Shown in pieces: positions 1 through 12,944 of a stretch of DNA of 64,000 bases. The stretch spans positions 6,927,637 through 6,991,636 of the forward strand of contig JACDQD010000010.1 in the NCBI GenBank assembly GCA_019843655.1, read 5' to 3'. Under the pieces are notes generated by a model. The model was not told the DNA's origin. It saw nothing but the letters and a program-made list of their open reading frames with translations, and ran no database searches. Source of the stretch: Lethocerus indicus. Lineage: Eukaryota > Arthropoda > Insecta > Hemiptera > Belostomatidae. Each line of letters begins with the position of its first letter. Within the stretch, counting starts at the first letter, position 1. A program made the translations under genes and the position numbers.

Positions 1-575
1 CATGATAACGTAATTAATTTTCCTCCCCATACCCGACTGAAAAGAACAGATCTAAATCGCAAATTTGGACTGTTGAGACCTCTTTTTAAAAGGACATCAA
101 AACTTACAATAGTCAACAAACTGACATTATATAAAGCCGTACTAAAACCGACATGGACATACGGAATAGAACTATGGGGTTCCGCCGAGAAATCCAACAT
201 CGCTCGCATCCAAACATTCCAGTCAAAAGTCCTTCGTACCATCCTTCGGTTTCTAACCGAACAATCCATAATGAACCCAACATACCGACAGTCGACGAAG
301 TCGCAAAATCACGCTTCCTTAAATTCCACTCCCGCCTCTCTCCACATCCAAATCCACTCTTTCAGTCCCTTTCCTCTTCTACCCATCCATTATCCTCCCC
401 GCGTCGGCTTAAACGCCACTGGTCTAGAGACTTTCTCTAGGCCGGATACAGGTCAAAAGTACCATCACTGGATGGCGTCTTTATCGAGCGAAACATGTCA
501 AACTAGTCAAACAAACCGCCATTGTACCTATAACTAGCTATAGTTGATTGTACAATAAATAAAGTTTAAAAAAAT
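1..575 (+). mobile_element. Jockey-like non-LTR retrotransposon, 5'-truncated copy 1
   Basis: The translation from about position 30 matches the C-terminal end of jockey-clade reverse-transcriptase polyproteins. Diagnostic strings are KPTWTYGIELWGS, then a frame shift, then IPTVDEVAKSRFLKFHSRLS. Against the copy at 63.2 kb, about 14 bases are missing near position 247, which breaks the frame between ILR and the following RTIHN segment. The 3' end has the family tail (GATTGTACAATAAATAAAG) and a short A-rich run near 570. The 5' part may continue outside the window, but every sister copy is also truncated near here. It is a dead fragment. The assignment to the jockey clade is from recalled family motifs. 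Confidence 0.85.
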
Positions 576-3500
576 TAATTTTCCGTCAATCAACTGAGTG
601 AAGGCAACTTCAATAGTTTTATAGTTCAACAATACTTCTACTAGAAGACTTGCCTAAGAACCTGACAGAGAAGCCTGAAGTTGGAAATTTCGTATCCTCC
701 ACTTATGGGTCTTATTAATCAACGTCTACAAAATGAAATGTGTTGAAAAGTCATTAAATGAGGTTAGTTCCATTGGCCGTCGCGGCGGGCGCATGACACC
801 GTGTTGCGGACGTGATAAGAAGCCCCCCTCCACCACCACTGATACCACTGAACCATTGTCCCCCCTCTCCGTTCGAGTCCTCCCCCAGGGACTCAGTCTT
901 GGCTTACTTCCAGTTGGAATCAGAGCCGCAGTTATGAGCTGCGGTTACCGACACCATTAGTGTCCCGCGGCTTCCACTTCTTCCCCAGGCTGTTGGGTGG
1001 GACCACAGAGGAGTAGTGTCACTCGGGTGAGTAGAATGGCATATTATAAGAAAATACGGTCAATAAATCGTAGTTAAAAACTCAAAACCGGCCTCCCATT
1101 CTTAGGATTTTGTCTAGGGGAATTCACCTAAAGTTGGTCCGAAATTGGAAGAAAATTAATTTCTCAAAAAAAATTCTCGAAAGAAATTTATATTCTGAGA
1201 TTTTATGATCTCTTTACAAAACACAGATTTAATATGATCTACACACTATTACAAGTTGTACGATTCCTTATTCTTCAAATATATATTTTTGAGATCTGAG
1301 AAAATCGCTCAATGTACCCTATTTAGGTACTCACTCAACCCATACTTTTTTCTTCAGACTTCGCAAGATTTATTGAGAATATTAATCAAGGGAAGAATTT
1401 TTTTAAGCTGGAATTTTGATTCCAAAAGAAGTTTCCTCGGCCAGATATCGGATCAGTTGTTTCCATTATCAGAAGCTCAATTTGATTCGAACCACAATAA
1501 ATACTGAGTTTTTAAGTTCGACATAGTGATATATCTGCATGAGAGTAGGAATATTATGTCCTTTTTAAATATGTGACTCCGAATGGAAAAATGATCCATT
1601 ACTCATTTTTTGAGTACACGTTGGAGGATGACAAAAGTGAAAGCCGACATATTATGAAGTTCCGATGTTTTAAAGGGACTGTTTAGATTATTTTTTTTTG
1701 TGTTACTCTTTTCGAGTTTTATCAACCCATGGTTGTTTTAAAAACAGCAATGGGGATTTGGAAAAATAATTTCGGTTCTGACAATGTCCAATTGTATTCG
1801 GATCTAAGGCTCCGAGCAAATTAGAAACGTGGCCGAAAAATCGGTGGCGAAAGCGTAACAATATGGTATTTTACTATATGGATGGGAACTGGATCATGAC
1901 GGTTCTCAGATTTCTTCTGCGCTATTAGGATCTTAGAACGCGCCGATTCATGGGTTTATTTAAAAATAGTTTTACAAATTTCCAGTTTGAAATCAGTATC
2001 GAAAAACGTCAATATCCGCTAGTAGGTAGAATTGCAACACTCTCAATTCGTTTGAGAGTCATTGGCAAATAATTATCACCGCCAAGATTTTAAGAAACAT
2101 TATTTATTTGGTTATTCTGAATAGTTGTAACTATTCGTGGATCCATTTCGATTTATGGTTCGGACCACGAAACGGTTTAGAACGTTCGATTTTCCTTACA
2201 GGATATTCGCCCGAATGTCGTCAGAAAGGACATGACGCGAATCGCAATTGCGACAAGCCGTTGTGTCAATAATAAGAGTAAGATTGCACTAATAGTTACA
2301 CTGTTCATACAAAGTGAATACAACAATGATACGGCAGAACAAAGGATAACGGTCGATAAGGTCGTGGGCGGGAAACGCATTAGGACTCTTAAGTAGGGGG
2401 CGACCCTACATAGAACATTGGGAGAAAAAGGAATTTCAAATTAATTGTCCCTAAAACTACAGTTCGAGCGGAAAGCCGATATAGTAATAGAATTTTGACC
2501 CAGCGAACATCTAACACAAACTAAAAAAATGTATTCAGGCTACCCAAAATATTTGACTAAACTTCCTAATCCTGCAAGTAAATTAAGCCTATTACTACTA
2601 TAATATTTATAAAAATCCCTTTGAAACTGAGAATTTCAAACATTACTCTAGCTGACCTCTGTATTGGTTTTACTTTATGACGAATGCACTGAACAAATAT
2701 TTCTTTTCCGTTACTGGTGTAAGTACTGGAAGGAGTGTACCTGAACTCGGAGGTTTAGGAATGGGGTAACTGGATCATGAGGGGCGTCGTGAGGACGGTC
2801 GGACGTTCCATTTGAGGGGTCCCGTGCCGGGGGCCGGTCTATCACGTACCAAATTAAAACGGAATCGGACGCCTCGTCGCCCCATTAAAGTGCGCAGGCA
2901 CTTCGGAAGTGGCCACTCTGAGAGAGAAATGAACTTTCGCTGGGTGGGCCTAGCCCCGCATACCTATCCTGTTCAGATTTTAAAATACCCGTCTATAACT
3001 GTGGAGGGTGAAGGTGACTGTACTACGGCGACAGCCTTGCTGTCCGCACTTCAATACCGACGGAGAGGTAAATGTAAAGATTCGTGGTGAATTCTGCCTT
3101 GTTTTTGTCGCCTAGTCAAACATAACAAGGTAAATCACTATACCGTGTCGGAGGAGCGTTTCAAAATACTTTGGTGAGGTCATGATTATGTGTTATCTGC
3201 TCGGATTTTCTGGGTTTTTTTTAACCGCTGTCCTGTTCATTCAAGGGACACACACCTCTTGGGTTAACAGTGCGCGGTAATTTAATTTCCAGACGTTTTT
3301 ATTATTATTTTTCATACTATATTTTTTTCTGTTTCAAAACAATTAATCCTCGTGCTCTTCAAAGGGTGCCCCGCTTTTTGTCCAGTGGTGTCAGTGAGGC
3401 AAATAATTTTTCGGTGCAGCGTAATTTTTCAATAAGCGATACCTCATTTAATGTAATGGCAGTTTGGGCGGTGTTAGCGGCGTCTTTTTTGTTTCGTCTG

Positions 3501-6500
3501 TAATTGGGTCCAAATTGAACGCTCGAGGGCCCCGTGTAGGTGCAATTACACCGCAATTATGCGGGCGGTCCCCGGGACCGAATCAATTGGGAATCTTTCA
3601 ATGGGATAGCCGTGATTGGGCGAAATCAAATATCAGTTTGATTAACAACGCGAAAGCGCCGGTATTACATCAAACCCCCGGGGGCGGGCCCGCTATTAGA
3701 TGGCATTCGGTTGACCGATAATGAGAGGTTTGTAAAGGTAAAGACGTGGAGTGATTTCGATAATAACTCCCAGTCCCGACCGTTTAGGAAAGCCTGGCAT
3801 TTTTAAATTGCGTTTACCCTTTTTCATCGTGAATCATTCTATCGCTGCGGCGGTATATCAATTTCTAGATATGGATCCGCGTCTTACGTAGACGGAGGAA
3901 CTACAGTGATGGAGTTAAATCGAGTCATGTCTTTATCGCGTTTAATTGAGCAAAAGTGCTCGTCAAAATTATTATCCCGATACCAGCGATTTTAATGAAA
4001 TTAGGTTTGATTGAATCCGGTGTATTGAAAGGAACTTGAAAAATAGCATGTTTGGCATGTGCGAGCCACACTGGTGCATTCATACATTATATTATTTATA
4101 TATTTATAATATATTAAAATCTAGCTAGTTACTGGGATTAAGTCGTTTAATAATTTGACATTTTTTATTCACGAAAAAACGGAATTAGATTCTAGAAATG
4201 AAGTGCAAAAATTTAACTTGTTAGGGCCGAACATTAGAACTACTACTAATGCCCGAAAATATTATACCAAAAAAATATCTAAATGATATATGTACCGTTA
4301 ACCAAAACAGGAAAACTGAGTATTCCTGTAAGAATTCGAATAGCTATTGTATGCATTATCCAAAGCATGCTGGAAAAGTACGGTTACGCGCCTAATGGAT
4401 CGCCTCATTTCAGCTAAACACTTGGTATAATCAATTCCGAGGCAGGCCGATTCATTTCTTTTGTTGGAAATGCAAAGTAGAGAATTGACTGGTGTGTGGT
4501 GCAGCGGAAAATAGCGCTGGGCTATCTGAAAACGGCTGCATTAACCCGGTTTAAGGAGGCTGTGAGAGAAACGAACCGCATTCGGGTACCGCTCTTCGCG
4601 GCGGCTTCGTTAGCCGCTAATTGATAAAACCGGCCCGCTAGCTTTATAATAGGAGCTCCTGAGGCTGCTGTTGCACGAGACGGGATTTTTTCGTTTGCTA
4701 GGAAAAGAAAAAGTTTCATTTTATTACGACGTTCGGCCATAGAACATCTTCCGTGGCTGTCCACTTAGAAATAAGCTTATCGTAGGGTGATGTCGATCGA
4801 ACCGGTGGTTTATTGTCAATTGCGCTCTGTTCCGACATAGATCGCTTTTGGATACGATTCAGCTGGGAAAACTAAACTGAAAAATGTGAAATGGGCGTTT
4901 TTTCCGCTGCGAGTTTTGTCTCGTGGGCTATGTCCGTGAATCCAACCGGTTTCCCCTTGGCTCGACCTCCCTGAACGAAAGACTATAAAACAACTTCAGT
5001 CAAAGAACTGTCGTAAACCGTAATGTGCATAAAATGGTTGGAAAAAGAAGATGCCAGAAGCGCAAAGACAAATGCGAAAGCGAACATAAAAACAGTCATC
5101 AAACCGCCACTTCCGCGTAAGATACCATATACAGTCCTATAAATGTACCCTATTCTGATGAAATATGGTGGAAATGTTGTCTATTCGCAGATTATTTGTT
5201 CAATTACATAATATGCGCCATTTCGTCATAACGTCTGATCTGAAATTAATAATTTTCTCTTTATTCCAGGTATGTACTGCTGGAGTTCACGCTGCCGTTT
5301 TATTTGTAAGTAGAATAGTAAGAACTTTATTAAGAATTTATAACATTAGTTTTAATATTGCGTTAATAAAATGTCATATTTTCTCAGCGGGCAGAGAAGG
5401 CAACGGACTGAACTAAATTTGTCTCTGTAGACTATATAGTAATGGCCGCAGTCCATTAGTTGCGACTGGGAAATGGTGAAATGAGCTCGGTTTCGGGTTA
5501 CACAACCATAAGCACGTTGGGGAGGGCGAGAGAGAGAGAGGGAAAGCATAGTTTTTTTTTAGCCATTACATTTTCTTTGTCCCGTCTTCGTCCCTCCGTA
5601 ATGTCCGCTCATTAATTCCGATTTTTATGCATTCTCGTGAGCACAAATAAGAAAGGAGACCGGGCAAAACCCTAGTCAGGGACTGTAAATCAGAGGTGCG
5701 GACTGTTAACGTTCTCAGTACTCGTGAGGAGGTGTACAGTATTACGTGTTGGTATGTAATTGTTCCTTATGCATTTAATGTCGGACCCGTACACCGTATG
5801 GGGGGTATTTCTTATATTTGAAAATACCGAAATTTCCAGCTTTACCAAATAGTTCGGAAAGAATGTTTATTCCCAGCGTGGGGTCGTCGGCGACCGACAT
5901 TTCAGCGATTCATTTTACAACGAAAACCGCTTTATTCGTTCGTGGGCATTAATGGGACATAAAAGTTCCCGAGGGGTGGAAATAACTGTCATAATTGCCG
6001 GTTTATGTTGAGTCGTTACGTTTTCTGTTGAACGAAAGAGGAGGCATCGCAATTACTGGCCCCGAATATATAATCGTCCGTTTTAACGACGCAATGCTTC
6101 TGCCTTTTTTCATGAAACTAGGAATAAAACTGTAATTTTGAGAAAAATAATTACCAATATCGCTGAATTCTGTGCTGTGTAAATATAATTATATAAATGT
6201 TGGTTTATATTACGAGGAAATTTTTCGGGACATAAATTCTTCAAACCAAATTTACAGGTGTTACAAATTGAAGATGTGAGATTGTAGTATATGGTCTGTT
6301 TCTATCGGCCATTAACCATTTATCAAATGCATTATTGTAGTCTGATAGAAGAATACAGTGATGAATTGTTGTAGTCTGAGAAATGCCAATTGCTAGGTGA
6401 AATGTCCATTGTCGTTTCACAATCGTGGAATGCGACAAGCTCTGTGGTAGACGGAGCGACGTGACTCGCGCCAAACAGACCCAGTTTCCTACTTTTTCAT

Positions 6501-7624
6501 TCTCCTCAGGCAGGTTATTTTTCTTCAGCCGCGTTTTAATTGTCCGTACCGCGACAACGTCGCTGACAATGTTGTCGAAAGCGACACGGGTGACAACGGC
6601 AGCGTTGGTAATCGGCCAGCACAAAGGAGTTTAAAGTTTCGGTGAAGCTTTTGAGGAAGTTCAATTTTGCCCCTTCACCTCCCAATAGGAACTGAATCAC
6701 TTGCAGCAGGAATAACATTTTTCAGCACAACTATTAGACATTGTTTCACCGAAATTATCAGCTCCATTTACGTTAAATACCAGTAGTAACAAATAGAGCT
6801 ATTTTAAAATTGTATTTATTTACTTCTTATAATTTTCCGGTATGTTTAAATCAGGTGGCCACTTCGTTTTCAGACGACTGTAAGAAACATTTGGGATCAA
6901 TATCGGTGACAATTACCTCTCAATGGGAACTTAATTACTCACAGCAGGAATAGTTTCGCGACAAATCTCTGCAATTATCCCTGTTATAAAATTAGTGCAC
7001 GATGTTTTACAGAAATTATTATAGTTTCTTATAGAAGGACTTCATATAGAATTGTGAAATATCGAGCAGAAATAATGTATTTTGATCTCAAGGAACTGTG
7101 AGGGCTAATATTATGGGACTTTCATTGAGGTTTTCAATTTGAAATTATATTTCAAACTGTCGGCACACGAATATAAACCTATAACATATTTATATGGGCC
7201 ATTCCAATAACGAGTAACGTCGTCTCTGGGCTCGAGTTTAAACCGAGCCGGCTTCATTTGACTCGGGCTCCGGCTCGAATTACGAGCGCAATAATCCCCC
7301 GTCCTCTGCGTCTGAGAGTCGGCCCCGAACAATCCATTAAGCGAGGTCTGAAATCGCGTTTTATTAGCGCGCCGGCGTCTCAGATGGAATTACAACGGGA
7401 GATTGGAGGACGACGATAGGAGGAGGTCGCGCCGCGAATGAGATACGGCCATGGGAGAACCCTACACCGGATCGGCGTAGCTTCTTGGCAAATTGTATTC
7501 CGCAGACAGTAGAATGTAATCTGAAAGCAGAATATTCGCTAACGGTGTTAGCGAAGGCTTTTTTTTTAACAGTTATAGGTGCAATTGATGCAAGTATATT
7601 TTCACATGTTTTTCTCGACAAAGA
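576..7624. other. Intergenic, no supported gene
   Basis: No open frame here has recognisable protein character; the longest (127 codons on the minus strand at 6241-6624) has no signal peptide, domain or splice context that I recognise. Visible items are a short GA microsatellite (5528-5541) and a diverged direct repeat of about 44 bases at 6670-6713 and 6910-6953. Composition alternates between CpG-rich stretches (2.8-3.7 kb, 7.2-7.5 kb) and AT-rich ones. Confidence 0.6.
5528..5541. repeat. GA microsatellite
   Basis: Seven uninterrupted GA units within a purine-rich run. Confidence 0.8.
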
Positions 7625-7986
7625 AACCACGAACGGACTGAACGAGTGGATTTGGATGTGGAGAGAGGCGGGAGTGGAACTTTAGGAACCTAGATTTTGC
7701 GACTTCGTCTACTGTTGGTATGTTGAGGTCATGGTGGATTGTGTGGTTAGAAACATACCAGGGAGCATTAAGGATGGTACGAAGGACCTTTGACTGAAAT
7801 CTCTGGATGCGAGCGATGTTGGATGTCTCGGTGGAACCCTATAGCTCTATACCATATATCGGTTTGAGTATTGCTTTCTATATTGTTAGTTCGTTACTTA
7901 AGGCCAATTTCGATGTCCGTTTAAGTAATGGCCTTAAGAGTCCAAATTTTCTGTTTAAGTCTGTTCTTTTGAGTCGGGTGTGGGGA
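7625..7986 (-). mobile_element. Jockey-like retrotransposon fragment, copy 2
   Basis: Read on the minus strand this is the same polyprotein end as copies 1 and 5, running from the position equivalent to the PHTRLKR segment to the HSRLSPHPNPLV segment. It lacks the last part of the coding region and the 3' tail, so it is truncated at both ends. It shares the string CTTAAGGCCATTACTTAAACGG (minus strand, compare 16769 onward) with copy 5, which places these two in the same subfamily, distinct from copies 1, 4 and 7. Stops and frameshifts are present. Confidence 0.82.
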
Positions 7987-9109
7987 TAGCGAAGGTATCT
8001 ATTACTTTCAAATATAAGATTACTTTTCTTATTTCATTTACGTTTTATTTTTATTAGTTCAAAATTTAATGTTAAAAGAACCACTTGCCAGAAAGATTAG
8101 ACAAAGGAAACAAAAGACTATATCGTACATTGTACAGCCCATAAGAAACCGAGAATCTAGTTTATTTTGTGCAATTTTACGCAGTCTAATGTAACGTGAA
8201 AGCGAAAGTGTCCCAAACGGAATTTTTCACTGCAAAATCACTTGCACTCGGCATATATTCCGGGAGTCGAATGAAATTTAAAAGGGGTATATGCAAGTTT
8301 GTTACTCTGTTGTATTTCTTTATACTGAATTTTTATTTTAATTACTGTAATTAATGAGGAAGGAAAACTTTAAACACGAAATAGGCTTACCTCCAAACCA
8401 ACCCTAGATTCTGGAATTACTCCTTTTTCTGGAGCCTGCCTCTTATCTAAGTCGCATTGTGATAGAGATCGCGTTATTTTTCCGAGAAACGTTCATAGAT
8501 TCTTGTTGTAGATTATTCCGGATGCCATCATTGTCAATTATCAGTAATACAAATTCCTATGTCCGCTAAATTTCTTTTTTTTCATAATGATCAAATGCCG
8601 CAGAAATATTGACATATTTTTAATTGGGGGCATTAGTTTGGGAATCCGCAAATGTTTGGAATATTTTCAAGATTATTGCCTTTTTTTATTTTATCCTTTG
8701 TAGCATTCCGCCAGTAGGTCGGTTGCCGATGAATCGCCCTTAATTATACCTACGACTCCGCGGCTAATGTCATCACCGCTTTGTATGGTGGAACCTGCAA
8801 GGAGCCTTAAATCTTTTTTGTATTATTATTAATAATTGCACTATTGCTTACGGTTGAGGATACAGGGTTAAATGTCCCGACGAACAATCTCTAGACACGT
8901 TTCCGAGGCGTTGAAAGCTCGGAACTTTCGAGCGCTGTTCCGGTTTCGTCACCTCCATATCTTCACGGGTATGATGATAACCTGCGGGGTCGACGCGCTC
9001 TTCTAACTCTGGTCAGTTTAACACTAGGACTTCGTAGAAACTTAGATCTGTGTCTGACGTTTCATAAAATTTATGCCTGCAGAGCACGCATAATGAGACG
9101 CAATGAGAG
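7987..9109. other. Intergenic, nothing recognised
   Basis: Mixed AT-rich and CpG-rich sequence with only short spurious open frames. No repeat or RNA gene recognised. Confidence 0.6.
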
Positions 9110-9272
9110 CAGGTTCAGTGTAATCCAATCAAAAGTCCTTCCAACCGCTACCTCAACGTACCAACAACGGACGCAGTTGTTGTTCATTCCCGTCTTACTC
9201 CTCATCCTAATTTACACATAGAAACATTCCACAATTGTACATTAAGGGTTGATTGTACAATAAATAAGAAAT
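9110..9272 (+). mobile_element. Jockey-like retrotransposon relic, copy 3
   Basis: A much decayed and internally deleted 3' end of the jockey-like family. It keeps a fragment resembling the VIQSKVL segment (AATCAAAAGTCCTTCC), a remnant of the CCGTCTTACTCCTCATCC histidine-serine region seen in copy 5, and the diagnostic tail GTTGATTGTACAATAAATAA at 9248-9267. The parts between are missing. Confidence 0.6.
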
Positions 9273-9308
9273 CTGTTAAAACAGCCCTATCAGTTCAAAT
9301 TTCAAACA

Positions 9309-9502
9309 AGTTTTATTTCATTAAATACAAATGATACATCGATGAGACAATAAAGAAATGGTGATTCCTACGTGCATTCCGGCCTATTGGCCTTACTACA
9401 TATATATGCTTAAATATTATGGTACATTGATCGTGAATATTTAACAATTTTGTATTGATAATCGGGAAAATATACTATAAAAACGCGAGAACTTAAGCTA
9501 CA
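9309..9502 (-). repeat. Retroposon-like 3'-end repeat, copy B
   Basis: On the minus strand this segment aligns, at roughly 75-80% by eye, to 36259-36462 on the plus strand. Anchors are ACTTAAGCTACA (9490-9501), GGCCTATTGGCCTTACTACAT near 9382-9402, and the terminal AAATACAAATG and TTTTATTTC strings. The similarity stops abruptly at the CTTAAGCTACA end, while the 36 kb copy continues upstream. That pattern fits a 5'-truncated retroposed copy. No coding potential. Confidence 0.7.
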
Positions 9503-9510
9503 AAGCCTTA

Positions 9511-11330
9511 TCAGTAGGGCTGGTTGACAATTAAAATTAGGTAGAATTATGTAATTCTATTTTACCTTATAAGTCATCTTGCATCCGATATCGTTTTGTT
9601 TGTACAACTTGTCATTAATTTATGACACGTGTTTATAGGGTGTTCAAACCGTTACGAGTGCCCATTACTTCATGCCGGAACCTTTCATGTCTCAAAGCTG
9701 TGATTAACACGGTTTTTTATTGTAGCGCAATTAGTTTCCACCGCCCGGTCATTATTTGAACCAGGCGTGAACTCAACCTTGCACGGCGTTTATTATAATT
9801 AATAGACCTGTTATAGCAGTCTGCAATTAGGTCGAAATCCAGGTCGTACTTTAAACTCTGCAGGTAAATAGACCGTGAAAAAGTCCAGTTTGCTTAGCCG
9901 TATCAACCTTGTTATTTTACCGGGACGAAATGTCGTTTACAATACCCGTATTTGTGCCCAGCGTGAGGACGAGTTGATCATGCCCCACGGGCTATGGACG
10001 CGACAAAGCATATTAAACAGTTCCTCCGTACGGCCGGATGTACAGGCTCGTAAACTTTATTTATTGCTGTAATGTTTACATTAATATATTACGAGGTTTT
10101 TAATGTCAAGTCTAACTTTCATCCCGTTCTTGTGCATTCCAATACCTATTCATTCAATCGCGTAGATCAGTCATTATTTGATAAATATAAAATAAATAAT
10201 CTTTTCTCAATATAACTCGTCGCTTCATTTACAGTTCAATTGTAACACTCAGGTAATTTTAAACTTTCTATGAACACTGTGTGGTCTATTAAGTGTAACA
10301 ATACCAGAGCTCAATCGCCCACGTAATGCCCGCTCTTCGTTCATCGAACAGAAGGCATTGTTTCTTGGTAGAATCCCGGAAGCTGGAAAACCCCTGAGGT
10401 CGAAATTCGTTGGAATTGTCTACAGAAAATTGTCTCGGATTTGTCTCGCCCCCAATCGATAATTAAATTGGTTTCGAATAATTCGAAGACCGGAACCCAA
10501 GCCTTGGGTTGTCTTTCGAATTTCTATCGGAGAAACAATAGAGGAGGCCCGCTTTGTCCGACATCGCTCGAGCGAGACCCGATGTTCTATTCTGGAAACC
10601 GGTTTTCAGTTCGGCCGATTTTTGCGTTACGACCTCACACATCAAAGTAAGAAAATTAAAAGCCCAGTATATTAAAATAATTTATTCTGGGGTGGGGTAA
10701 TTCAGAATAGTCTCATCCGATTGGTTCAATCGAGCGTTTAAGTATGAAAATAAAACAAGGAAATGAGAAATTATAATTAATTGATAGTGTTATCAAACAG
10801 ATAATGGTAGTGTTTTTAAAAATTAAGAATAATTTTCTAATCGTCAAATGCCGTACTTGATTGGTAGACGGTGTGTTAAGTCGTACTCGATCGTTGTCGA
10901 ACATTGTTCAATGAATCCGTTTCCGCTCCAGAATAATTATTACAATTCACGTCGGGCAGGGGTCGCATTTCATTCGCGGACGGCGGACCATAACTGAAAG
11001 TGCAGTCCGTGCCCAGTTTGTGAATGGAGTGGGCGTGGGCGTCCCACGCTCCTCGGGCCCGCTCCCACCGTAGCGAGGGGGAAAAAAAAATCGCCTCCCG
11101 ACTGCCAATAAGAGACGTCCCCGGGTTTTAGTATTCGACAGTTGTTGGATCGGCCGAGGGGAACTCGGTTCTCACGTCGATTGATGAAGGGGGGAGAAAA
11201 GGCCACGTCTCCCGACTCGAAAAAAAGTGTTAACATCTTAATTTTTAAATGTCCAATTAAAATTTCAGCCATTTGTTTGAGCCAAATTGTGTTTGAAATA
11301 ATAATTTCGGAAAATAAATTGAATGAAATA
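9511..11330. other. Intergenic, nothing recognised
   Basis: Mixed composition; the short open frames have no recognisable product. A CpG-rich patch lies at 10.95-11.2 kb immediately before an FB element. Confidence 0.6.
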
Positions 11331-11490
11331 GCGTAGATTTGTTGTATCTCTGTCTCCTCTCGCTGGTTTGGTCTTTCGCTAGACCGGTTTCGGCTGCTCG
11401 CCATCTTCAGTAGCGGTGTCAGTCACTATTGGCACTTTGGATGTTTGGCGGGCATCCTCACTGCGCTGTCACTGTCACTTGTACTGTCAT
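11331..11490 (-). mobile_element. FB palindromic retroelement, single-arm copy
   Basis: One arm of the FB family (left-arm sequence on the plus strand). It starts at GCGTAGATTT and runs through CTGTCTCCTCTCGCTGG, the hammerhead-like motif, GGCACTTTGGATG and GGGCATCCTCACTG to CACTTGTACTGTCA. The outer 35 bases (GTTTAACATACCTG to GGTTGG) and the opposite arm are missing. No target-site duplication found. It carries one of the two best-preserved hammerhead-like cores. Confidence 0.8.
11378..11414 (-). ncRNA. Hammerhead-like ribozyme motif in FB element
   Basis: On the minus strand the 37 nt read GCTA, CTGAAGA, TGGC-GAGCA-GCC, GAA, ACCGGT, C, TAGC. This matches the hammerhead layout: stem I (GCUA with UAGC, 4 bp), core CUGANGA, stem II (GGC with GCC), core GAA, stem III A15.1-C-C/G-G-U16.1, and H17 = C at the predicted cleavage site. 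Weak points are an unpaired U between the core and stem II, only 4 bp in stem I, and a stem III with no loop, which would act only as a dimer. Activity is inferred, not shown. Confidence 0.5.
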
Positions 11491-12944
11491 TCAAATTGAA
11501 TGAAACTTTAGTTCCTAGGTATTACGATAAATATAATTTCTGATGCGCAAGATGTTAGTGTGTGATTTAATTAGACCAAATATGAATAAACTCATAAAAA
11601 ACTGATGTTCATATCGCCCAGAATATTAAGTGCACTGCCCTCTCCTATGAAACTCGGATGTCTTCCATCGCGCATAACTTCCTGTGAACTGCCCACATTG
11701 ATTAAATTGATATCCTATAATTGCAGTAACGATACTATTCCTCTGTAAACCAAAAATATCCTGATTATTTTTCTCTGTGCTGTGAATGGTTCAAATTTGC
11801 CAATCCCTTTAGAAGATTACTGAGCGTTTATCTGATCGTGAAGTTTCAGCAGAAGAAGATTCGGCATCCAAATGAACAATTCCTAATTGCGAGAAGGCTG
11901 AAATGAATCCGTCTCTATTTTCTCGGTCCCCGTACCGATGTATTTCGGACCGTTCGGAGAGAATAAATTGAAAATTTTGGCAACGGCTAAAAACTAGCTC
12001 AGCTTTTTATTTCAGGCGGGTAGCGAGAGTGATTCGGCAGTGGAGACGAAAGACTATTGGACGATGAGCGGCATCCAGAGAATGTCACGATTCTCGACGT
12101 CCCCTTTTTACGTATTCGGCAAGCGCCCGAATCGGAAAAGAAGGATGTCTGAGTCCCGGAAAAGTCCCGGATGCTAGACACATACATAGACATTCGTGGG
12201 AATTCATTCTTGCACGGACGAAGTATCAAAGTGTTCGCGAAGTATACTGCGCATACACATTCTAATCAGCCGTCTATAAAAATGAGTATTTTAAATAAAT
12301 TTCAATTCTACACATTCTCTAGGGAAAGAATCTAATAATAAGAAAAACGTATGAAGAGTCGTTCTAACTTAATCAACGCCAAAAGAATGGTTACTCCGGT
12401 TTCCCCTCGCGGTAAAAATCGGTGAAACAACAGTATTGGGCGATTGAAATTGTCCCGGAGAAAAAGGAATTTCTCGGATAACGGAGTCCCGTAGCACGGG
12501 AGTCCGAATCCGTCCGTGCGTACAGCATTTAGGTCTCCAGGAAGCGTTTAGGCGTCGACAGCCTCTGCTCGCAGACCTCGGCATACCTCGGGCCCCGGTA
12601 AATCATACCAGCGCCGAAACCGGAGCGGAGAAAATTATGGACTTGATATTATCGTTTCCGCTGGTTTTCCTTTTCCTCCGCGTACCGGAACTTCGGGTCG
12701 CGCCAACCACCCTCCAATGACGCGTGGAGTGCGGGTGAGGGACCGTTCGATATTTGACGATCGCGCCACTATATACACGCATCCGTTTGCAGCGAGAGTC
12801 ATGGATATACCTCACAATTAAGCTAGATACAATTCTGTATTTTTATGAATCACGAAGCGCGAATGGGGCGAACACAACGAGAGGTCTATCAAACTGACTT
12901 ACCGCTGAGTGGGATCGTGTTAAATTTTTTTTCTTTTAACTTCA
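11491..12944. other. Intergenic, nothing recognised
   Basis: No recognisable gene. CpG-rich stretch at 12.0-12.8 kb with several short spurious open frames on the minus strand. Confidence 0.6.

Noticed and set aside
6241..6624. 127-codon minus-strand open frame
   Set aside because: No recognisable motif and no flanking exon; another frame on the opposite strand is also open.
10970..11404. 144-codon minus-strand frame
   Set aside because: Runs through an FB element arm and adjoining CpG-rich DNA; no recognisable protein.
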